DNA from: Streptomyces sp. TG1A-8
GTDB lineage: Bacteria; Actinomycetota; Actinomycetes; Streptomycetales; Streptomycetaceae
Length of the DNA: 64,000 nt
Assembly (NCBI RefSeq): GCF_030499535.1
Contig: NZ_JASTLB010000001.1
Span: forward strand, 1,860,001-1,924,000
Reading direction: 5' to 3'
Under the pieces are notes generated by a model. That model was not told the DNA's origin and did no database searches. It saw only the letters and a program-made list of their open reading frames with translations. Below, one piece after another: positions 8,219 to 17,755 of this stretch (positions within the stretch are counted from its first letter, which is position 1; each line of letters opens with the position of its first letter). A program made the translations under genes and the position numbers.

Positions 8219-8225
8219 TCGTCTC

Positions 8226-8582
8226 GTGTCGAAGCCTGACGAACTGCTGGTTGACGTCGCCGCCCTGGTGGAGTCCGGGCGGAGCAATCAGATGTCCCTG
8301 ACCGTGGTCACCGGTGGTGCCGTCATCACCGGTCGGCTGGCCCCCGAAGCAGTGTGGAGGCAGAGGGTGTCGGAGGTACTGACGGACTCGGACCGTCTGG
8401 ACGAGTTCTCCGGCGTCTTCGCCACCCCCGCGACGAGCGGGCCACCTACGCATCTGCACTTCCACGTCGCCCGGATCCTGCAGGGTACGGTGGGGATCCC
8501 GGAGACGGGCGGGATGTACCGCGTGGCGATCGAGGACGTCAGCGCCTGGACCGTGGGCGACTTCAGCTATTCCGACCGCTGA
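8226..8582 (+). CDS. Conserved hypothetical protein, about 118 residues
   Basis: I do not recognise the family. The sequence is soluble, with alternating charged and aliphatic residues typical of a small alpha/beta fold; it begins SKPDELLVDVAALVESGR and contains a His-rich centre (PPTHLHFHVARI). There is no signal peptide or membrane segment. GTG at 8226 is chosen because coding character begins there and a TACAAT box sits 7 bases upstream; an in-frame ATG 26 codons earlier would run through the promoter. It stands alone between divergent csp and a convergent phosphatase gene. Confidence 0.72.
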   Translation: MSKPDELLVDVAALVESGRSNQMSLTVVTGGAVITGRLAPEAVWRQRVSEVLTDSDRLDEFSGVFATPATSGPPTHLHFHVARILQGTVGIPETGGMYRVAIEDVSAWTVGDFSYSDR

Positions 8583-8773
8583 GCGATCGCTGCGCCGGAA
8601 CCCGGTGCGCGCGGTGCGCGCCGGTCGGGCCCGCACCGCCGTTCAGGTACCGGCTCGTGCCCGTCCCCCGGCCGGACGGACACGGCGGCCGGGGGCGCCG
8701 GGCGTCGTGGAGGTTCGCCGGAGCGGGCCGGGGGACGCGTACGGGGCGGCCCCGGGCAGGAGGACGCGCTCGC

Positions 8774-10096
8774 TCACCGCGCTCGCCCCCGTGCGTGTTC
8801 CGGGTTCGAGTCGGGCTGGAGTGGCCGGGGGGTGTGGATGCCGACGCGATCCGCTGCCTGGGCGGTGGATTCGGCGGGGCCGAGCCATTCGCACAGCAGG
8901 ATGGTGGCGTCGTCGTGGAGGCGTCCGTCGTGGTGGTCCAGGACGGCGCGGGTCAGGCGTCGCAGGGTCTCGGGGACGGACAGACCGTCCGCGTGGTGGC
9001 GCAGGATGAAGTCGGTGAAGCGCTCCAGGCCGAACTCGGCGCCGCCTGCCGTGCGGGCCTCGGTGATGCCGTCGGTGTACAGCACGATCCGGTCCCCCGG
9101 CTCCAACTGCTCACGGCACACAGCGGCCTTCAGGCCCAGACCGGTGCCCATGGGATGGGCGGGACGGCAGGAGAGAACGGTGTGCCCGCGGTTGCCGCGG
9201 ATCAGGATCGGCGGGTGGTGGCCGCGGTTGACCCAGGACAGCACACCGGTGGAGGTGTCCAGGTCGGCCTGGATGCCGGTGACGTAGCGCTGCTGCCCGT
9301 ACTGCTCGATGAGCGCTTCCTCGATCCGTTCGGTGATCTCCACCAGGCCGGCCCCCTGACGGCGGGTGTTGCGGCAGGTGGCCATGGCCAGGTTGGCGCT
9401 CAGTCCGGCCGCCGTGTCATGGCCCATGGCGTCGAAGATCGCCAGGTGCACCACGTCACCGGCGGTGGAGTAGTCGAAGGCGTCCCCGCTGGTCTGGTAA
9501 GCCGGTTCCATCGAAGCGGAGATCACGACTCGGCCGTCCGCGTACGAGTGCGGCTGCATCAGGTGCCACTGCATCTCGGCGGCGATGTTCATCGGTCCGC
9601 TGCGCGTCAGGCGGGCGAAGGAGTCGCTGCTGCTGTGCTTGCTGTGCACGATCAGCGCCACCAGCGAGGCCAGACGGCTCATGTCCTCCCTGGACCGTTC
9701 GTCATCCGTCTCAGTGGTGATCCGCAGCACGCCCAGGCGCTCGGCACCGTTCAGCAGCGGCACCCACCACCGCCCGGCCACCGTCCGCCCCGGCCCCGCC
9801 GGATCGTCCGGCACGACATGCCCCAGCTGGTAGGCCCGTCCCGCCGGAGTTCCCTCCATCTTCAGCTCGGCGTCCTCGCCGCCCGTCTCCTGCCCGGCGT
9901 CAGGGCCCTTGCCGGTCAGCAGCCGGAGCACCCTGCACTGCAGGTCGCCCAGGTAGATCAGTACCTGGGAGAAACCCGCCGCCTGCGCGTGCTCGGCCGT
10001 CCTCGCCGGCAGCAGCTCCAGTGGCATCAGGTGGCTGGCGGCCAGCAGCCCGGCCAGCATCCGCCGCCCACCGGCATCCCGATCCGCGTCACTCAC
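8774..10096 (-). CDS. PP2C-family Ser/Thr phosphatase (RsbU/SpoIIE type)
   Basis: The 440-residue protein has an N-terminal sensor-like region of about 170 residues that resembles a divergent GAF domain, and a C-terminal SpoIIE/PP2C phosphatase domain. Metal-binding motifs are visible: SGDAFDY, IFDAMGHD, GHHPP, LYTDGITEAR and LHDDATILL. Such enzymes dephosphorylate anti-anti-sigma factors, which frees SigB-type sigma factors; the SigB-family gene 2 kb away is a plausible target, although no anti-anti-sigma gene is near. Two adjacent GTG codons could start it; the second, 7 bases after AAAGGGG, is preferred. The gene is monocistronic and diverges from tkt. Confidence 0.88.
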   Translation of the reverse strand: MSDADRDAGGRRMLAGLLAASHLMPLELLPARTAEHAQAAGFSQVLIYLGDLQCRVLRLLTGKGPDAGQETGGEDAELKMEGTPAGRAYQLGHVVPDDPAGPGRTVAGRWWVPLLNGAERLGVLRITTETDDERSREDMSRLASLVALIVHSKHSSSDSFARLTRSGPMNIAAEMQWHLMQPHSYADGRVVISASMEPAYQTSGDAFDYSTAGDVVHLAIFDAMGHDTAAGLSANLAMATCRNTRRQGAGLVEITERIEEALIEQYGQQRYVTGIQADLDTSTGVLSWVNRGHHPPILIRGNRGHTVLSCRPAHPMGTGLGLKAAVCREQLEPGDRIVLYTDGITEARTAGGAEFGLERFTDFILRHHADGLSVPETLRRLTRAVLDHHDGRLHDDATILLCEWLGPAESTAQAADRVGIHTPRPLQPDSNPEHARGRAR

Positions 10097-10550
10097 CACA
10101 GCACCCCTTTCCGCCTCGGTCCCCGCTCGCGCGCCGGCGCGCACAGACTTCGTCTGCCCGGCTGTCCATCCCCCGCACCCGTACGGGCCGCGTCCTCCCC
10201 CGCGGCTGCCCGGTGCACCGCGCATCGCCCACAGGCGGTGGCGGCTTCGGACGTGACAGCGGGCGGGCCACGGGGGCGGGGACGGGGACGGGCCCCTGTG
10301 GGTTTCGCCAACCCGCCGGGGCGGACCGGGGTTCGTGGAAGGCGCCGTCGCGGAGCGTTCGGGCCCGCACCCCGCGTGGTGCGGAACTCACCGCCCCGTT
10401 TGCCGAGGGGCGGCCCCGGTCACCCGTACGGGAGTCAGCATCGGCAACCTGCACGAAACCATCACCCTGGTCTCTGGGCCCTGCCGGACATCGCCCCGGG
10501 CCACGGGGGTCCGGAACCCGGCTCACCGGTTCTTATGAGGAGCAATTGGC
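10097..10550. other. Divergent promoter region of the phosphatase and tkt genes
   Basis: The 450 bases between the divergent starts contain no supported gene. The open frames found there are Arg/Pro-rich and lack ribosome sites. I found no convincing -35/-10 pair; GAGGAG at 10535 is the tkt ribosome site. Confidence 0.6.
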
Positions 10551-12761
10551 ATGACGAGCGAGCAGTCGAGCATCCTGCGGAACAGGTCGGTGCCCATGCC
10601 GGTGGCGGAACGGGCCGGCTGGGACGCGGTGGACGTGCGGGCGGTCGACACCGCGCGGCTGCTGGCGGCCGACGCGGTGCAGAAGGTGGGCAACGGCCAC
10701 CCCGGGACGGCGATGAGCCTGGCCCCGCTCGCGTACCTGCTGTTCCAGAACGTCATGCGGCACGACCCGGACGACGACCAGTGGCTGGGGCGCGACCGGT
10801 TCGTGCTCTCCTGCGGACACTCGAGCCTGACCCTGTACATTCAGCTCTACCTCTCCGGGTACGGGCTGGAACTCTCCGACCTGGAGGCGTACCGGACCTG
10901 GGGCTCGGCCACCCCCGGCCACCCGGAGTACCGGCACACCCGCGGTGTGGAGATCACCACCGGTCCGCTGGGCCAGGGTCTGGCCAGCGCGGTGGGCATG
11001 GCGATGGCCGCACGCCGCGAGCGCGGCCTGCTGGACCCCGACGCCGCGCCGGGCGCCAGCCCGTTCGACCACCACGTCTACGTGGTCGCCTCGGACGGCG
11101 ACATGATGGAAGGCGTCACCTCCGAGGCCGCCTCACTGGCCGGCCACCAGGAGCTGGGCAACCTGATCACGTTCTACGACTCCAACCACATCTCCATCGA
11201 GGACGACACCGACGTCTCCTTCAGCGAGGACGTTCCCGCCCGGTACGCCGCCTACGGCTGGCACGTACAGACCGTGGACTGGACCCGCACCGGCTCCTAC
11301 GTCGAGGACGTCGACGCGCTGCTGGCCGCGATCGAGGAGGCCAAGCGGGAGACCGCCCGCCCGTCACTGATCATGCTGCGCACCCTGATCGGCTGGCCCG
11401 CGCCGAACAAGCAGAACACCGGGAAGGCGCACGGCTCGGCGCTGGGCGACGACGAGGTCGCCGCCACCAAGCAGGTCCTCGGCTTCGACCCGGAGCGCAG
11501 CTTCCTCGTCGAGGAGGACGTACTGGGCCGGGCACGCGCCGTGGCCGACCGGGGCCGCGAGGCGCACACCCGGTGGGAGCGCCGCTTCGCGGCGTGGCGC
11601 GAGGCGAACCCGGACCGTGCCGCGCTGCTCGACCGGCTCCAGGCGCAGGAACTGCCCGACGGCTGGGCCGACGCGCTGCCGACGTTCCCGGCCGACGCGA
11701 AGGGCATGGCCACCCGCAAGGCGTCCGGCCAGGTGCTGACCGCGCTGGCGCCGGTACTGCCGGAACTGTGGGGCGGTTCGGCGGACCTGGCCGAGAGCAA
11801 CAACACCACCATGAGCGGCGAGCCCTCCTTCGTCCCCGCCGACCGGCAAACCAAGGAGTGGAAGGGCGGTCCGTACGGCCGCACCCTGCACTTCGGCATC
11901 CGCGAGCACGCGATGGGCGCCATCCTCAACGGCATCGCCCTGCAGAGCCTGACCCGTCCCTACGGCGGCACCTTCCTGACGTTCTCCGACTACATGCGCC
12001 CCGCGGTACGCCTGGCCGCGCTGATGAAGCTGCCCGCCACCTACGTCTGGACCCACGACTCCATCGGCCTGGGCGAGGACGGCCCCACCCACCAGCCCGT
12101 GGAACACCTGGCGGCCCTGCGCGCCATCCCCGGCCTGGACGTGGTGCGCCCCGCCGACGCCAACGAGACGGCCGCCTGCTGGCGCGCCGTTCTGGAGCAC
12201 AGGGACCGGCCCGCCGGACTGGTCCTCACCCGGCAGAACCTGCCCGTCCTGGATCGCGACAGCGGGGAGTACGCCCCCGCACGGGACGCGGCCCGGGGCG
12301 GGTACGTCCTCGCCGACGCGGCGGAGGGCGCCGCACCGGACGTCATCCTGATCGCGACGGGCTCCGAGGTCCAGATCGCCCTGGACGCCCGCGAACTGCT
12401 GGCGGCCGACGGCCTCGCGGTGCGCGTCGTGTCGATGCCGTGCCGGGAGTGGTTCGCCGCCCAGTCCCCGGCCTACCAGGAGCAGGTCCTGCCGCCGTCC
12501 GTGCGCGCGCGGGTCAGCGTCGAGGCCGGGGTCGGACAGGGGTGGCGCGAACTGGTCGGCGACGCCGGACGGATCGTGAGCCTGGAGCACTACGGCGCCT
12601 CCGCCGACTACCAGCGGCTGTACTCCGAGTTCGGCATCACCCCGCAGGCGGTCGCCGAAGCCGCCCACGACAGCATCCGCGACACCCACGGGACCCCACG
12701 TCCCGGCGGCCGCCAGCGCACCTCCGCCCCCACCGACGGCGGCACCGGCGACCACCCGTGA
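10551..12761 (+). CDS. tkt: Transketolase
   Basis: The 736-residue enzyme transfers two-carbon ketol units in the pentose phosphate pathway, using thiamine diphosphate. Order of domains is standard: the thiamine/pyrophosphate half ([10 protein letters not shown] near 45-54, GPLGQG near 140, GDGDMMEG near 177), the pyrimidine-binding half ([10 protein letters not shown] near 450) and the C-terminal domain. The C-terminus has an extra 30-residue Pro/Gly/Thr-rich tail. ATG follows GAGGAG. The gene is not next to tal, zwf or other pentose phosphate genes, so it is probably a paralogue used under stress, consistent with its neighbours. It could supply NADPH-related flux; this is inference. Confidence 0.94.
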   Translation: MTSEQSSILRNRSVPMPVAERAGWDAVDVRAVDTARLLAADAVQKVGNGHPGTAMSLAPLAYLLFQNVMRHDPDDDQWLGRDRFVLSCGHSSLTLYIQLYLSGYGLELSDLEAYRTWGSATPGHPEYRHTRGVEITTGPLGQGLASAVGMAMAARRERGLLDPDAAPGASPFDHHVYVVASDGDMMEGVTSEAASLAGHQELGNLITFYDSNHISIEDDTDVSFSEDVPARYAAYGWHVQTVDWTRTGSYVEDVDALLAAIEEAKRETARPSLIMLRTLIGWPAPNKQNTGKAHGSALGDDEVAATKQVLGFDPERSFLVEEDVLGRARAVADRGREAHTRWERRFAAWREANPDRAALLDRLQAQELPDGWADALPTFPADAKGMATRKASGQVLTALAPVLPELWGGSADLAESNNTTMSGEPSFVPADRQTKEWKGGPYGRTLHFGIREHAMGAILNGIALQSLTRPYGGTFLTFSDYMRPAVRLAALMKLPATYVWTHDSIGLGEDGPTHQPVEHLAALRAIPGLDVVRPADANETAACWRAVLEHRDRPAGLVLTRQNLPVLDRDSGEYAPARDAARGGYVLADAAEGAAPDVILIATGSEVQIALDARELLAADGLAVRVVSMPCREWFAAQSPAYQEQVLPPSVRARVSVEAGVGQGWRELVGDAGRIVSLEHYGASADYQRLYSEFGITPQAVAEAAHDSIRDTHGTPRPGGRQRTSAPTDGGTGDHP

Positions 12762-13227
12762 CGGCCCGTCCCGGGAGCGGTTTCGGCCCGCTCCGCGGGC
12801 GGGCCCGCCCCGAGCCCGACGACCGCCTCCTCTCCCGCCCCCGGCGACGTCCTGCAACTGGAATCCATGCTCCTGGCCGCAGGGGACGGAGCAGCCTGCG
12901 GCCAGGAGCAGCCTGCCGGCGCGCCCCGCGCGCTCCGGCGGGAGGCGACGAGCGGCTCCGCGCCGGGCACCCCGGTTCCTTCCCGGAACGCGCTGACCGC
13001 CGGATCGCGCTCCTCGAGGGGTGCGCCCCGCCGCGGCCCGCCGTACTTTCCGTGCCGCGCGACACCGCACACGACCCCTTGGCGGGGCGGGAACCGGATG
13101 CGACCCGGAGGACCGCCTCGGGAGCGGGCACCCGTGGCCGGCATGCGACACGTCATCGAGGGGAACTCCGCCGGGGATCCACCGGATGAGGCGGTTCGAG
13201 GACCGAGGGGGTGAGAGCATCCGTGTC
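12762..13227. other. Gene-free stretch after tkt
   Basis: It contains two hairpins able to end the tkt transcript (GGAGCGG at 12774-12780 pairing with 12788-12794, and the larger one listed next). The rest is upstream of the YihY-type gene. No gene or promoter is convincing. Confidence 0.55.
12869..12909 (+). terminator. Hairpin terminator downstream of tkt
   Basis: Perfect 15-base arms (GCTCCTGGCCGCAGG at 12869-12883 and its complement at 12895-12909) enclose an 11-base loop, about 110 bases past the tkt stop. Confidence 0.65.
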
Positions 13228-14130
13228 ATGAAGGGTACGGACGGCCACGCGGCTCGATGGTGGGGAGCGCTGCGCCGGACGCCGGTGGCCGTCTGGAACG
13301 ACGACGTCACGGACTGGGCCGCTGCGCTGACCTATTACGCGGTCCTGGCCCTGTTCCCCCTGCTGCTGGTGATCCTCTCGATCCTGGGCCTGACCATGCC
13401 CACGGCCAAGCCGGAGGTCATCGACCGCATGGCGCAGGCCGCTCCGGTCGCCTCCCGCGCCCTGCTGCGCAGCACCCTGCGGCAGATGGCCGGGCAGTCG
13501 TCCGCGGCATGGACGCTGGTCTTCTTCGCGGGCGCGGGCGCCCTGTGGTCTGGATGCAGCTATCTGAGCGTCTTCCGCCGAGCGTTGCACGCGATGCACC
13601 GGGTCAGCCCGCACCGGCCGGTCTGGCGCACCGCTCCGCGCATCATCGCCACGGCCCTCGTCCTCATCACCCTGCTTCTCACCTCGACCCTCGCGTTGTT
13701 CCTGACCGGGAGCCTGGCCCGGCGTCTGGGCCGGGCGCTGGACCTGGGCAGCGGGCCGCAGGACGCCTGGGACACCCTGCGGTGGACGGTCGTGGCCGCG
13801 GTCGCCGTCGCCCTGGTGCTCGTCCTGTACCGTTCGGGCCCGGCGCCTTCCCGCCCCGTCGGGAAGATGGCGCCCGGCGGCACACTGGCGGTGGTGCTCC
13901 TGCTGGCCGTCTCACTCGGCTTCGCCCTCTACACCTCCCATGTCAGCACCTACCACCGCCTGTACGGTTCACTGGCGGGCGTCGTGGTCTTCCTGGTCTG
14001 GCTGTGGCTGTCCAACCTGGCCCTCCTGATCGGCGCCCAGTTCAACGCGGAGCTGACGAAGCCCGTGCGGGGGGAACCCGTGCGAGGAGAGGGCGGCGGC
14101 CTTCCGGTACCTGCGGCGGACCGCCCGTAG
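13228..14130 (+). CDS. YihY/BrkB-family inner membrane protein
   Basis: The 300-residue product has the family signature DWAAALTYYAVLALFPLLLV at its first membrane helix and about six membrane segments in all (roughly 28-50, 90-110, 140-165, 195-215, 230-250, 265-285), ending with LWLSNLALLIGAQFNAEL, also typical. The family was once called ribonuclease BN in error; its real role is unknown, possibly envelope transport. The ATG at 13228 has a weak GAGAG site; an ATG 14 codons upstream lacks one, so the start is not certain. It converges on the kinase gene. Confidence 0.85.
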   Translation: MKGTDGHAARWWGALRRTPVAVWNDDVTDWAAALTYYAVLALFPLLLVILSILGLTMPTAKPEVIDRMAQAAPVASRALLRSTLRQMAGQSSAAWTLVFFAGAGALWSGCSYLSVFRRALHAMHRVSPHRPVWRTAPRIIATALVLITLLLTSTLALFLTGSLARRLGRALDLGSGPQDAWDTLRWTVVAAVAVALVLVLYRSGPAPSRPVGKMAPGGTLAVVLLLAVSLGFALYTSHVSTYHRLYGSLAGVVVFLVWLWLSNLALLIGAQFNAELTKPVRGEPVRGEGGGLPVPAADRP

Positions 14131-14348
14131 TCTCCGGCCGGTTCGCGCGGTACGGCGGCACGCATCCGCCGTGCGCGGACCGCCGCGTCCGTCCGGTCCG
14201 TGCACGGCGGGGCCTCGTGGAGGGGGCACCACGCCCGGCACCTGTGCGGTCGGCCCCGCCGGCGGGCCCGGCCCAGCCGGCCCTGCACCTGCCCGCCCCG
14301 GCCCCCGGGGCCGTCGGCAACAGCGTCACCCAGCGGCACCGGCCGCGC

Positions 14349-14374
14349 CGGGGCCCCGGGGGCACGGGGCCCCG
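14349..14374. terminator. GC-rich repeat hairpin between convergent genes
   Basis: CGGGGCCCCG occurs at 14349-14358 and again at 14365-14374. The two copies can pair with each other across a 6-base loop. Being between convergent stops, it could serve the membrane protein and the kinase transcripts. Confidence 0.4.
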
Positions 14375-14393
14375 ATCGCCGCCGTGCCCGTCG

Positions 14394-16028
14394 TCAGTGT
14401 GCGGTGCCGGTCTGCCACACGACCTCACCGCCCTGCCGGATGACGACGTTTCCGTCGTTCAGCAGACTGAGGACGGCACCCGGGTGCCCCGATGTCCTGC
14501 TGGCCCACACCGGCTTGGCATCACCGTCGTAGACCACGAGGTTGCCGTCCTCCTGGAAGACGGCCTGCAGGCCCGTGCCGGAGGTCCTGCTGGCCCAGCG
14601 CGCCTTGCCGTCCTCGTCGTAGACCACCAGGTTGCCGTCCGACTGCATGATCAGCTTGGCGCGCCGGGTCTGGAGGAACTCCCCCGCGGCCAGTGAGCGC
14701 CGCGCCCCGACGGTGAGCGTGTCCGGCAGGGGCGCCCCGTCCCCGGCCCCGGCCGACGTCCCCGGGGGCGTGCTGGACGCGGTACCCGCCGGAGTCTTCG
14801 ACGAGCCGGTGCGGGCCGCGGCGGAGCCGGGGCGGGCCGCGGCGGCCGACGGCTTCCCGGGCGTGGACGAGTGGCTCCCGCTCCCGTCCCCCCGCAGCGC
14901 GAACACCGTGGTGGCCACGACGACCACCGCCACCACGGCGGAGCCTGCCAGGACGAGCGGCAGGCTCCGTCCGCGCCTCGTGGCCACGACGGGAGCGGGC
15001 TGCGGGGGAAGGACGCCCGACGCCGCCCCGAAGCCCGTCATGGGGGTCTGCTGCGTGTCCGCGTCGCTGTCCGGTGCGGGGTCGACCCGTGTCGCCACGA
15101 CCGTCGCGGGATGCGCGGGGTGTTCGTTCCGCGTGGCCGCGCCGTCGGCCGCCGTGGTTCCCGGTGCCGCGGCTCCGGCCGCGCCCGAGGCGAGGGCGCG
15201 CTGGTAGACGGGATGGTGTACGAGATCGGTCTGGGACGCGCACATCTCGACGATCCTCTGCGGATCGGGGCGCCGGGCGGGATCGCGGTGCGTGCAGGCC
15301 GAGATCAGACGGGCGAGGTCCGGGTCCACGCCGCTCAGATCGACGTCTTCGTGGACCGACCGGTAGGAGACGGCGGCAGCGGGGCCGTCACCGTAGGGCG
15401 GACGGCCGGTGGCGGCGAAGGCGAGTGTGGCGCCGAGGGCGAAGACGTCGGCGGCGGCCTCGCTCTCACCGTGCGTGAGGGTTTCCGGCGCCATGTAGCC
15501 GGGGCTGCCCACCGAAGTACCGACCTGCGTGAGGTTCGGCGAGTCAAGGCTCCGCGCGATACCGAAGTCGATCAGTTGGGGACCGGTGGCGGAGAGAATG
15601 ACGTTGTGCGGCTTGATGTCGCGGTGCCACACGCCGTGGACGTGGATGTCGACCAGTCCCTCGGCGAGGGCCGCCAGCAGCACCCTGCACAGATCTGCCG
15701 GAAAGGGACCTGTCGCCGTCACCGCCGTGTGCAGCGTCGGCCCCGGTACGTACTCGGTGGCCAGCCAGTACGGAGACGTGGTCACCTCGGCGTCGATGAG
15801 CGTGGCGGTGTACGCGCTGCGTACCGTGCCCAGCGTCTCCACCTCGCGCCGGAACCTGCTCAGCACCCGCTCGTCGTTCTGCAGGTGGTCATTGATCACC
15901 TTTACGGCGGCCGGACGCCCTCCCGGCGAGCGGGCGAGATACACCCGCCCCATGCCGCCCTGCCCGAGCCTGCCCACCAGACGGTACCGACCTATCTGTA
16001 CCGGATCAGTTCCATCGAGCGGATGCAC
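14394..16028 (-). CDS. Transmembrane Ser/Thr protein kinase with extracellular bulb-lectin domain
   Basis: Numbered from GTG 16028 the protein has 544 residues. Kinase domain, 14-260: glycine loop GQGGMGRVY, Lys43 (AAVKV), catalytic HRDIKPHN with Asp137, DFG at 154-156, and SPGYMAPE. A Pro/Ala linker leads to one membrane helix at 356-378, then a Ser/Thr/Pro-rich stalk, then a B-type (mannose-binding) lectin domain at 437-544 with SDGNLVVYD, EDGNLVVYD and NDGNVVI repeats. The order implies that the lectin binds an outside carbohydrate and signals to the kinase. GTG 16028 follows GGAAAG by 9 bases and matches the usual kinase start; GTG 16100 is an alternative. It stands alone, facing the YihY gene. 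Confidence 0.9.
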   Translation of the reverse strand: MHPLDGTDPVQIGRYRLVGRLGQGGMGRVYLARSPGGRPAAVKVINDHLQNDERVLSRFRREVETLGTVRSAYTATLIDAEVTTSPYWLATEYVPGPTLHTAVTATGPFPADLCRVLLAALAEGLVDIHVHGVWHRDIKPHNVILSATGPQLIDFGIARSLDSPNLTQVGTSVGSPGYMAPETLTHGESEAAADVFALGATLAFAATGRPPYGDGPAAAVSYRSVHEDVDLSGVDPDLARLISACTHRDPARRPDPQRIVEMCASQTDLVHHPVYQRALASGAAGAAAPGTTAADGAATRNEHPAHPATVVATRVDPAPDSDADTQQTPMTGFGAASGVLPPQPAPVVATRRGRSLPLVLAGSAVVAVVVVATTVFALRGDGSGSHSSTPGKPSAAAARPGSAAARTGSSKTPAGTASSTPPGTSAGAGDGAPLPDTLTVGARRSLAAGEFLQTRRAKLIMQSDGNLVVYDEDGKARWASRTSGTGLQAVFQEDGNLVVYDGDAKPVWASRTSGHPGAVLSLLNDGNVVIRQGGEVVWQTGTAH

Positions 16029-16624
16029 CGGGCCCGCCTTTCCTAGACGTACGATCCAAGTCGGCGCCGAAGCCGCGGTGTCGTCCTGGCCGAGCGGCAC
16101 CGCGGCTCTTCGGCGACGGAGTTGCGGCCGTCAGTCTCCCTCGGGGGAAGTTCGCAGGCGCGCGGGCCCGGCACTGATGGATGCAACGTCACGATAGATC
16201 AAATCGCGTCGACGGGGCGACCGCCGTCACCGGGTGGTCACGCAACACGTTACCGGCCGTAACGGTGTGACGGGTACGGCGTGTTGACCGGACCGGGCCC
16301 GCTGTGGTCGGGCGGACCCCGTCCGGCTTGCGCAGCGTGTCCCGGAACAGGGTGGCGTACGGCGCGCGGCGGCCGGCGGCGGGGTGGCCGGCGCAGGCGT
16401 TGACGCGCACGCCGGAAGCACCCCCCGTTCACGGGGTGGCGCCCGGTTCGGGGCCGGGTGTCAGCCGGTGGCCGGGGCGGCGGTGTACTCCTCGTCGGTG
16501 GCGGGGGCCAGCCGGTGGACGACGTCGTGGTCGGCGTCCGCCTCGTTCGCCGTCCACGGCGCAGACGTGGCGGATCCGGTCCCCGGCCGGCCGCGGACTG
16601 GCTCAGCGGGTGGGCCTCCACACG
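16029..16624. other. Gene-free stretch upstream of the kinase
   Basis: The region holds the kinase promoter area and about 400 bases of apparently decayed DNA. Open frames are short and Arg/Pro-rich. A base-poor patch near 16190-16260 (ATAGATCAAATCGC and a TAACGGTG run) has lower GC than its surroundings but no recognisable element. Confidence 0.5.
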
Positions 16625-16828
16625 AGCGGATCACAGCCGTGCGGATGAGCGCGGCGAGGGCGAGGGAGCGGCTGTGCGCGGGCCAGGCGATGTGGGTGCG
16701 ACAGGGGGTGCGTCGGCGAGGGGGACGGCGGTGTGCTCGGCCCACAGCCAGGCGCGGGTGGAGCCGGGGAAGATCGCCGTGGTGCGTCCCAGGCCGATCG
16801 GCTGGGCCAGTTGCGTCCGGTCGTGGAC
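16625..16828 (-). pseudogene. LysR-family regulator, C-terminal remnant
   Basis: On the minus strand the translation reads QPIGLGRTTAIFPGSTRAW, then LWAEHTAVPLADAPP, which is the end of a LysR substrate-binding domain. The reading then shifts frame and continues as THIAWPAHSRSLALAALIRTA, the usual last helix. The DNA-binding N-terminus and start are absent. LysR genes commonly face aldo/keto reductase genes, and a reductase remnant starts right beside it, so one deletion probably removed both 5' ends. The family call is from pattern memory and should be searched. Confidence 0.5.
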
Positions 16829-16834
16829 CTCCCG

Positions 16835-17152
16835 AAGACCTGCGCCGGTTCATCCACGAGAACCTGGAGGGCCTCGGCCTCGAAACGCTGGACGCGGTCA
16901 ACCTCCGACTCGGCGACGCACGGGCCCCCGGCCCGGATCGCTCGCCGGGGCGTTCGGGACACTCGCCGGACTCCAACGGCAGGGCCTGATCCGGCACCTC
17001 GGCGTCAGCAACGCGACAGCGGACCAGGTCGCCGAGGCACGCGCGATCGCGCCGATCGTGTGCGTGCAGAACATGTACAACCTCGCCCACCGCCACGATG
17101 ACGAGCTGATCGACGAACTCGCCGACGGGGGCACCGCCTACGTGCCGTTCTG
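16835..17152 (+). pseudogene. Aldo/keto reductase, internal remnant with frameshift
   Basis: One frame reads LRRFIHENLEGLGLETLDAV, followed by NLRLGD; after a frameshift near 16940 another continues [20 protein letters not shown] and [20 protein letters not shown], ending YVPF. These are consecutive blocks of an NADP-linked aldo/keto reductase barrel; the conserved start with the catalytic Tyr/Lys region and the C-terminus are missing. It abuts the helicase remnant directly. Not functional. Confidence 0.7.
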
Positions 17153-17154
17153 CC

Positions 17155-17449
17155 GGACTCACCGGCACGGGCCGTGCGGCCACCGCGGTGGAGGTAGTCC
17201 TTGCGGTCGGTCGGCGGGTCGACGTTGACGACGAGGTCGAGGTTGTCCACGTGGATGCCGCGCGCCGCGACGTTCGTCGCGACCCGCCGGGGAGTTCGGC
17301 AGCGTCGCGCCCTGGATCGGGAACGGCGCCGTCACGCCCTGCTTGCCGGGTTCGGCCAGTAGCTGCCCGGGCATGTCGAGATCGGCGAAGTCCTGGGCGG
17401 CGGGCAGCGCGGGAGTGATCGTCCGGGGAAGCGCGAACTCCCCCTGCAC
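17155..17449 (-). pseudogene. DEAD-box RNA helicase with its core deleted
   Basis: The N-terminal part contains the Q-motif region ([20 protein letters not shown] then [13 protein letters not shown]). After AGRD, at about 17285, the sequence jumps straight into [20 protein letters not shown] and [12 protein letters not shown] in another frame, which are motifs V-VI near the end of the helicase core. Motifs I, II (DEAD) and III are gone, so about 250 codons have been lost and the reading frame is broken. It had been oriented like RNase J upstream, suggesting an RNA-turnover neighbourhood before decay. Confidence 0.8.
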
Positions 17450-17755
17450 TGCGGGGGTGGCGCGGGCGGGACCGGCTGCCTCGTCACCCGGGGCGGGGTG
17501 TCGTGGGCGGGGGGAGGATCACCGCCGTCTGTGAGGCGCAGGCCGGCGCGCCGGCCTGCGCCCCGGATGATGCCGTACGCCCGCGGGGCCGGGTCAGGGT
17601 GGTCGACGCATACGACGCGGCCGGTGTGCACCAGCGGGCGCAGTGGTTCGTACAGGCCGGCCCGGCGGGCCGGTGAAGGGGCTGGACATGGGGAACCTGT
17701 CGCCGAGTTCCACCTCGTACGCATGGGGGTCCGGCCCCGGACACCGGGCTGTGAC
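17450..17755. other. Former helicase promoter region, no gene
   Basis: About 300 bases lie between the helicase remnant and the RNase J stop. Short open frames have no recognisable content. It may include the old helicase 5' end and leader. A GGCGCGCCGGCCTGCGCC run near 17545-17565 could form the RNase J terminator, but pairing is imperfect. Confidence 0.45.

Larger units (their letters stand above)
7904..8225. other. Divergent intergenic region with leader hairpin
   Basis: This stretch separates the divergent cold-shock gene and the 118-residue gene. It holds the csp leader hairpin, an 11-base inverted repeat (CCGAGCGCCGG at 8103-8113 pairing with 8136-8146), and a TACAAT box next to the plus-strand gene. 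No gene was found. Confidence 0.6.

Noticed and set aside
8354..13189. A plus-strand open frame of more than 1,600 codons
   Set aside because: It runs antisense to the phosphatase and out of frame through tkt; its product is Arg/Gly/Pro-rich and without domains, a typical high-GC shadow.
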